Shown: positions 21,901 through 30,900 of the stretch, one piece after another
How the letters are laid out: each line of letters begins with the position of its first letter
Numbering within the stretch: position 1 is the stretch's first letter
From: Symbiodinium natans
Lineage: Eukaryota > Sar > Dinophyceae > Suessiales > Symbiodiniaceae
NCBI GenBank assembly: GCA_905221605.1
Contig: CAJNDS010000092.1
Span: forward strand, 1-64,000
Length of the DNA stretch: 64,000 nucleotides
Direction: 5' to 3'
Made by a program: the position numbers and the translations under genes
Notes under the pieces: model-generated
Databases searched by the model: none
Told to the model about the DNA's origin: nothing
The model's input: only the letters and a program-made list of their open reading frames with translations

Positions 21901-24900
21901 GCCGCAGAGCCTCATCCACTTCGTCAAAGATGTCCACCTAAGTAGTTTGTGTCCTTTGGGTTGGGGATTAGATGATGCCCAAAAGGGTCTATGGTCTATA
22001 TACCTTAATGAATAATGGGGATTGAAGTGCTGTGGACATAGTGATCCCAATCCAATATTGAGGTTCATCTTGGTCCTCAAGGTCTCCGCCTTCAACTCCA
22101 GGGCTTACGGGGTTGAGGGCTTAGGATCTGTGCCGAAAAGCGGCCATTGTTCACCCTTGATCCTAGAGACTCAGGGGCCCCAAAGCAGTCGTAACCGAGT
22201 AGCGGAGGAGCGCAGCTCTGAAGAGAAGAGTCCTGGGAGTCGACCACGTGATAGGTTTTGGGTGGAGGATTGTCGGTTGAGGGTTTGAGTCCCTGCGGGT
22301 TTAGGGTTTAGGGTTTAGGGTTTAGGGTTTGAGGCCAGGTGCGGCGATGTGTCCTTTTGGCATAGCTAGTATAAGCGCAAATCTCCCCGGATTGTTCTGA
22401 ATGAGCACCCAAGGTTCCAGCGAAGTCGCAGGCAAGCTGGGCTGAGTCTCTGAGGCAACACTCGCGCAGCTTCAGTTGGAGGCTCCGTACAGATTCCTCC
22501 GTCATGAGCAGTGTTCCACCCATCCTCCTTGGCTGGGGTGCAGGGCTTACTGGGTTTATGGCGGTTGAGGGTGGGTGTTGAAGGCCACACAGCCTAACTA
22601 CGGTGATTGCTGATGCTTCCTGCCAGCTCTGCTGCAAAACAAGCTTCCTGCAATCGCCCAGCTGCTCTCTGATAGCCTTCACCGACTCTTTGGTCACACA
22701 CTTCCCGCGATTGAATGGAAGTAAATACAGCCTGCGCCAAACTTCAGCTGTATAACATGCGAAAATGCTATGCCACTTGGATCTGCGCATTTGACAGCGA
22801 ACACTAAGTCCCTCCGATCATTCTCGCAGGGCCGAGATGTAATCAATGCAATAGTATGACTTTCTGCCTGCGCTCCTGGGCTTAGGCTTTAGGGCTTGAT
22901 GGGTTTAGGATTCAAGGTTCACGCTTCGAGCCGCGCCTGCGGCCAAGCATGCCGCCAAGTACTTGCCGGAGGTGATCCACGGAGGCATGCAGCAGAGAAC
23001 TTAGAACCACCACCTGGGCTGAACCCTGAACGCTGAACCCTGAACCCTAAACCCAAACCAAGACCCTGAAACGGCCTCCCTTGCACTGAACGGAGAAAGG
23101 ACCATGGCATGGAAAAACAAGCTGCTCGAACGAGCTCCTTTCCATCTCCCAAAGCAGTGCAGAGCAGAGGCCTCAGCAGTTCCAGAAAGCGACAGGAGTG
23201 TGAAAAAAGGGAACTGGTCAGGCCAGCATGACAACCGCCTGCAGCAACACGTGGTCTAAGTGCCTAAGGCGGGTGCAGGATGACTTTGCTCTTGCCCTCT
23301 CCCATGTTCAACTGAAGGACTTGTCGATCGAAAGAACCTTCCAGCATCGCCTGGGCAACCTCCAGCTGTATTGGCCTGCATGTGAGGCTTTGTTCCCACT
23401 CCATCTGCAGCCAATGACCTCTATCTGTGCTCCACTGCTCTGTTGTCGGCTCCAAGAGATCAGCGACTTGTCTCTGCAAGGTAGCACCAATCTGTGCATT
23501 GTCGAACTCCCGGGCCATGCTGCAGAGGCAAGTGGCAAAGCCTTGCAGCTGCACCACTCTCTTGATGTAGCCGAGCAATTTTGGGGGCACTTCACCTCGA
23601 TGTTCTGTCCACCGCGGCCGTGCACCAGAAGGCTTCGGCCCTTGCTTCTTTTGAAGGAACGGATTCAGGGCAGCTAGATGGGGCCACGGCAAAGCCTCAC
23701 CCGGGCAAGTCGCCAGCAGGGCCACTGCGTCCTTCCGGACAGCTGCGCCTACGGCATGGGTTGCCTGTAGGGCTCGGAAGGCGTGCCCGGCCGCATCTTC
23801 CGGAACGGATCCCGAAATCAGACTCAGCAGCTCACTCCAGGCAGAAGCCATCTTCTCACCCAAGTCAGCAGCATCCTGCGCCCAAGCTCTCATGACAACA
23901 TTTATAGACCTTCATGCATGGTGTGTGTGTGTGCGTGTCAAAGAGTCCTCATGAATCAAAGGAAGAATAGGGAGCCTATAAAAAGCGTGCCCCTATCATA
24001 TAAGAGGTTGCGGTTAGGTCGGTGAGTGGCTGGTGAGTGGCATGTGAGGCACATGTGAGGGGATGTCTCGGGGAAGAGCAAATGAGAAGCTTGTAAGGTC
24101 AAAAAGGGCTGAGGCTTGGCTATCCTGTGTAAGCATGTTTTTGCGCCGACCCTGTCTTTGAGTAAGCTCTCGTGAGAATTCAACCCGATCCAGGGTTAGT
24201 CAGGGCCCCGTTTTTTTGTCAGTCGAACGGGCGCAGCATTCGTCACGCAAGCTCTCGTCGCTCGAACTCCAAGACCAGGCCCGCAGAAGGCTCGAAGCAG
24301 CCAGAGGCCCGTAAGTGGCTCGCGAATGGCTCTATATAGGCTTGTAAGTGGCGCGAAGGCCCATGAGGGGCCCGTAAGTTCGCAAGGGGCCTGAGCGGCA
24401 CGTAAGCGGCATGTAAGTGGCGTGTAAGCGGCACGTAAGTGGCCGTAAGTGGCGCGTAAGTGGTAAGTGGCACGTAAGTGGCACGTAAGCAGCCCGCAAG
24501 TTGCCAAGGGTCCCCGTAGGAGGCCCGTGTTGAAGCCCGCACAAACCTGTGCAGGAGACCCATGCAGCATCTGCCAAAAAACACCAGAACTTAGAAGTCA
24601 GGCAGCCTGCTCTTAGCCTCTCCCTGAAAAACACCAAAGGTTACGTACTCTCCTTACCCACACGACCTGATCTTACATAGCCTCTCCTTGAAAAACACCT
24701 AAACTTACATACTCTCCTTACCCAAGGGACCCGATCTTATGTGATAGGGGCACGCTTTTTATAGGCTCCGGAAGCTTCCTTTGACATGAACGACCCGCAC
24801 CAAGAGTCGGCGCACCTCCGGAGAGCTCAATGCTAGCCGAGCCAACCGCTCCGCCTCCTGCTGGCGCTGAAATTCCGCCTCTCAGAGGAGTCGAACCCCA

Positions 24901-27900
24901 GCACTTTCGTTCCTTCTGATTACTCGGTTTAGGGTTCGGTTTAAGGTTTGTAGGGTTTAGGGCTCTTGTACCCTCATCAAAAGTCTTCATGACCCAGAGC
25001 CTTCCAACTGTCATGCAGCACCTGGAGCAACACCTGGCCAGGACCGTGACTGAGCCTGCTCTCCTTGGTACCCCAGTCACCATCTTGAAATAAGGGTAGT
25101 TACCCTTTTTTGGATTGGCTACTGTATGAGGCAACCTTAAAAGGGTACCACTGGGTTACCAAGTCTCCAGGAGTGAGCCAGGGGATCCCCGGGGCAGCTC
25201 GAGCTTGAGAGGCTCAGTCTGCGCAAGGGCGTTTGGACCTATAGCCTCCTGCAGAAGGACGCGAAGCTTCCTGGAAATCTGATCTCTGAGTTGCCGTGCG
25301 TCTGGTACGTCAAGCTCTGGCATCTCAACTGGATTCAACGATCTGAGACTCCTCAGGCTCGGGTCCCTCAGCTTGCCAGAGAAGTCCCATTCTTTGAGCG
25401 CTCTGCATTTGGGATAGGCTCTCTCGTAAGCCTCCACGTACCGGGCGGCCAAGCGCTGCCGCAACCAGAGGAGGCGAACCATCTCCAGCTTTCGCAGCAC
25501 TGTGGCCTGCGCCTCCTTCCTCAACCTCAGCAACTCCATGGTCCCTCGAAGGTCTCGCACGGAAGGGAGATGAGAAGGCAGGTCTTCCAAGCAGAAGGAA
25601 GCGGTGGAGTCGGTCAAGGAGTCAGCTTCGCCACTCTCGATCCAGGGCTGGACCTCTGCCAGCACCGCATTCCAGGCCTGCTGCACGCATTGCGCTTCCG
25701 TGCAAGTAGCGGGCCGATAGGGGCTCAGCTCTTGAAGGAGCCTCCACACTTCGTTCTCCTCAGCTTTCTGATACTGTTCCCAAAGCTCCCCATCGTACGT
25801 GAGCCACCACTGGCTCAAACGCTGCAGAGCGCCACGGAGTCGCGATGGGATGTCCACAGCTTTCGGAGGCGGTCGACGACCAATCACGTGCAGGCGCTTC
25901 CTGCCAGCCTCGTGGGCTTTGCGCTCCCCCTGCCGGATGTCTTTTTCGTAGGCACTGCAGTCCGTGGAAAGGGTACAAACATTGTTCGGGTGCTCCTGGT
26001 CATACCCTTCGGCGAGGAGGCAGGCCGCTGCCCCGAGGTTGTGGAGACTCTTCTCAGAGTGCTGCTCTTCGGCCAGGTGTTGGCGGGCCCAGCTCTGCAA
26101 TCGGTTGCGCCGAGCTGTCTCCATGCTGCTGATTTTTTCAGCAAGTTTCTCCCGGTCGTTTTGTAGTCTCGTGCTGTCCTGAAGGTGATGCGCCCTTTTC
26201 TCCTGCAGATCTCGCTGCTTGGCTTTCAATTCATGTTCTGTGACCTCCAGACGCTCCAAACTACGCTGAAGCCGCCCCTTCTTCGAGGAGATGCCTAAAT
26301 CGCGAAGGATTGCCCATGAAGCCCCCTCCCTCTGCATGGCCTCCTCCTCCTCCTCCTCGGACACTCGGGTAGAACAATGCAAAGTGGCGCCTAGAATTCT
26401 ATAGGAACTTAGCACTGGACATCATTTATGTACGATGAAGCTGAGCTGGCTCGACTTACATGCCAAGGATCCTGCTGGATCGTCGCCAGCTGCTCACGTG
26501 TGCTCTGCAGTTGCTTCGCATTCTTCCTGCAATCCTCATGGAGCTGCCGATCCTCGCAAATGTATGCCCGGTCCAGGTCTGCAAGGCGGTCAGCCTCCTG
26601 GGCAAATCTTGCCTCCTCTTCCAGCTGGTGTTTTCTCAGATCTCGCCATTTCAGACATTCTTCCGAGCTCGGCCTCGCGACATCCTTGCAATCAGCGTCG
26701 GATCTCTTCACAACCCGAGATGATGTCAGGTAAGCCTTAACCTCTCGAACATCGGTCAGACCTGCCTGGTGCCTCATGGCACAGTGCACCCAGCTGGGTG
26801 GCGAAGGGAAGTCATCTGGAAAGAGGGAGATCGCACACGCGACCGCTGCATGCCACTCAAGGTCCTTCTGCCCGCGCCCGGCCCGAGAGCTGGCGTAGCC
26901 AAGGCGCCATCGAAGCTCCTCCCCGGAAATTCCCCCCGCATGTTTGGCGATGTGCCAGAGGCGAGCCCAGCAACGCGGGTCCGGCAGGTCTTGATGCCAG
27001 CCTGTGCCCGCAGGGCCTCCGCCTCCGGGGCGTTGAAGCCAAAGGAAGGCTGGGACTTCCACCGCCTCACCGTTGGCTAACGGGCCCAGACCTTTCTGCA
27101 CAGCTGATGGCTCCGGAAAGACTTTCGGAGAGATTGTGGCAATTTCTGCGAGGAAGAGGGCACTCTGAGCGTTGGTTGATGCGGTGATCTGCACTGCAGG
27201 AGCCTCGCCTAGCTGCCTGATCTCGCGGGGGGTAAGTAAGCAGCTCTCCTCGAAAGCGCTAAGCAAAAAGCAGGCTGGCGCGCACTGACTGAAACATCAC
27301 AGGAGGAAATGCTGACACCCGCCTCAATGAGCAAAGCCACACGAAACAGGAGCGGAGCGGAAGAGGAGGAGACAAACATGAGTTTAAGTCGAGCCAGCTA
27401 TGGGATTCGATACCGCCCTGGGCACGGTGTCCTCGCCCAGTCCGCGTAGCACATCGGATGCGCGCCAGAAGTTTGCACGATCGTTCTTCGTGGGTTTGAA
27501 CCTGGCATTGCAAGGCAGAGCCAGAGGCAACAAACACGAGGGCTTGCTGCCGCGTACTCACTCCCGCTGCCTTGACTCTAACCCTTCGCCGTTCTATGGG
27601 AGATATCTGTTTCCAGGGGCACCCTTCAGCAGATGAGGCACGCATGGCCACAGCTGGAAGATGAGCCGACATCTCCATCAAGTGACCTTTCCAGTTTCCA
27701 GCCGTGATGGTGACTGCATGCGACATCATCAAACAAGAGTCTCGGCAGCCAATCTTCAGCTTCAACAACCTCAATAGGTCGCCCTTGAAAAACAGGGTCT
27801 TGCAACAAGCAACTTGACAAATAACCCCATCAAGAACTCCATAAACGGGGTCCTGATTCGTCCCCCCTTCGCAGTCGCCCTCGGGCCCTGGCATTAAGGA

Positions 27901-30900
27901 ATGAGCGCCCACTTCGAGTTCTGCCAGGATCAACTTCAGCTCCAGTGAGTTGCTGCCTTCCGCCAGCTTGGCGAGCCTGAACAACGTGTTTGGGAAGCCT
28001 TGCTGCCCGAATTTTCTCTAGTGAGCCTACCGTACAATTCTACACGGTATGGTCTGTTGAGTCTACACTGTATATTCCAGAAGTCACTTCTGAGGCTTGG
28101 GCTTCTTCAACCAGAGCCTTTCCTCCTGCAGCATGGGGCTCAGAGATGTTTATGGCAGGGTCTATGGAGTCTATATATAGACAGCCGTGTAAGGCTAAGG
28201 TCTTTTGGTCATTCTGGGGGGCATCCATGCCTCGTCGTACGGCTGGTTCTGCCAGCATCCCCGCAGCAACTTCATGGCCTCGACGCGCGCCGGGTGTCCC
28301 CAGAGCTTCTCCGGCAAAGGGGTGCCGCAGGCCCAAAGCAGAGATGCAAGCTGCAGGCGGACAGCGGTCGTCTGGACGTGCACGCGGCCGTCCTCCCAAT
28401 GGATCTCGAAGCTCCCGAACTTCCTCCTCGACTCCGTCCTTGAGAAAGTGAGCCCGCAGCAATCCAAAGAGTCGCCGGAGTCCTCTTCGAAACCTAGGAT
28501 GGCCCTTAAAACCTTCTTAGATTCTTAAAAATGTTAAAGCTTTCCTGAATATGATCCTCTTTAAACCCAACATATCCCAAAATCACAGGGAACATGTAAA
28601 ATATCCCAAGGGCCTACCCAGCAACCGGGGGTGACAGAGCCATCGGGCAACAGGACCAACCCTGGGGCTCTTGATGCTGCAACATGGAAGTTCTTCTTCT
28701 CCAGGAGAAGGAAGGCCTCGAAGCCGTGGATCATGTCCAAGACCTGCTCTGGGGCGAGGCGGTATCCAGGGAAGTCCATGGAGTCCAAGCTCAGATCGCG
28801 GGACACCTTGAACTTGAGATCCAGGCGCAGGAAATGCACCTCCGTCAACAGGTCATTGGCATCAGCTAGGTATTCGACCCAGTCGTCATCTTCAACTCTG
28901 CGGAAGACGGCCCTGAGCTGCTGAAGGCAGGGCTCAGAAGCGGGCAGAACACGAAACTCGGTATCCTGGTAGAAGCAGCGCAACCGCCAAGCATCATCTT
29001 CTTTTCGAAGACAGTACCTCTTGCTGGCATTCGAAGGGGAAGCCGAAGAAGTCGGTCTGAATTCTATCATGGTCCGTTTCTGGTTCGCCCAATGGCTGCA
29101 TTCCCTTTTCAAGGCCGGCCGAAGGTTTCGGGGAAGGCATTTCGGAGGCACCAGGAGATTCTCACCACGGGATTCTTGCACAAGCAAGACGTCCGGATCA
29201 TCAGGAAGTAGACCCAACCTGAAGGTTCTGCCGTCATGTGACTTCAGTGGCGCTGTTTCAAAGACCTGAGTCTGAAGCCACCCACGACAGTCAACAGCAC
29301 CAATCACCGAACGAAAGGTGGCATGGCCTCGAATCTCCTTCGGTAGATGATCCACCGGAACCCCATTGAAGAGCAGGTGACCCCGTATGGGCTCGACACT
29401 GACAATCCCTTCTGCAGTTTCAGCCTTGCACCAGGGGTCCAAGTCAAAGCCCGCCGACGTGCACCACTCACCTTTGCGTTGTTGGGCGGGCAAATGCTCG
29501 TGCAGGATGGCGTCCAAGACTACGGGAGCTGCGAGCTGGCGCTCGTGAACCGAGCACACTTCCTCTACTGCTGCTGCGTCCAATGGTGGCAGCACAGAGT
29601 TGCTGACGGCCAGATAGCATTCTAGGCCAATGCGCGCGCGCAGCAACTCCGTGGCAGCCTCCTGCGTGAGATCCCCAGGAGGCACATAGCAGAAGGACTG
29701 CACAAGGACCGCCTACAGCTTGACGCGGTGTCCCGGAGAGCGATGCTCTGTGCCGGCATCCTGCATCCAAGACAGAAGTAGCTGCTGGCACTGGCGAAAA
29801 GCTTCCTGAGCTCGGTCCCGGTTGTCAAGCTGGGGACGTGAGCAGTTGAACTGTGCCAAATACCCGCAACACGCCATCAGGCATACCAGCGCATCGAGAG
29901 GCCCTCGTTGCAACTCCAGCGCCCTCACCTGCTCGCACAGGCCTTCTGCGCTGGGCCAGGCGGCCACCTCCTCAAGGTCCGCCTTGCAGCATCGGCCAAG
30001 AAGGCAGGCGGGCTCCTCCTCGTTCCGAGGCCCGGCGCGGAAGAGGACTTGCTGGCACAAGGCCAGAACTCTAGGATCCTGAAGGGGCAGCTCCGCTTTG
30101 TGGATGGAAGGCAGGAGCCTGCGCAAGTGGAGCTCCGGTTGGCTGGCGATGAAGCCCAAGGACCTGAACTGAGCCTTGGTGAAGCCCTTGGGGGGCAAGG
30201 GCATCTGGGCCAGCACTTCGTTCTCTGGTGGCAAGGCAAGCATCCACTGCTCATCCACAAACTCCTCTGGAAGCTCCACACAGTACATGGGGTCAGGAGG
30301 GTCGCGCTTCTGCGGCCACTCTTGCACAAAGGGGTTCAACAGGACACCTTGCCACCGCCACAGCAAATGCAACCCCTTCAGCTCCTCAGTCGGGTAATAA
30401 ATGCCCAGGTTCTCCTTCACAGGCATGAGGTAGCTCTTCAGCTGTTCGCCGTCTCTGTAGGTCTGGGGTGTAGTCCCGAAAAGCTCGAAGTGCTCTCGCC
30501 CTCCAACTGCATCCCCGCAACATCTGGAGAACTCGCGGAAGTGTCCCAGCCACGAAAATGCTGGCCTGCTTCGAGCTTCTGCCGGCCAGCCTGCCTCGAA
30601 GTCGAAGAAGTGCCTAGCAAGGCTGAAGGAGGCACCGAGCTCCGCCAATTCCTTCGGCAGATGTGCACACAGCACAACGGCCTTCGCCTCGAGCTCATGC
30701 TCAGCTAGCTGGGGCAGCGCTTGAACAACGGACGCGAGAGGTCGGCGAACCGACTGGAGCTCGAGCTGACGATCAGACGAAGCTTGTGCCTGGCAGTGGG
30801 TCAGGCCCGACTTGGCGCTCTTCCAAGACAACTCCGTGTCGCAGACTCGGCGGCGCTTGGCAGCCTTCTCCACCAGAAACCGGTTCCGTGGGCATGTTGC

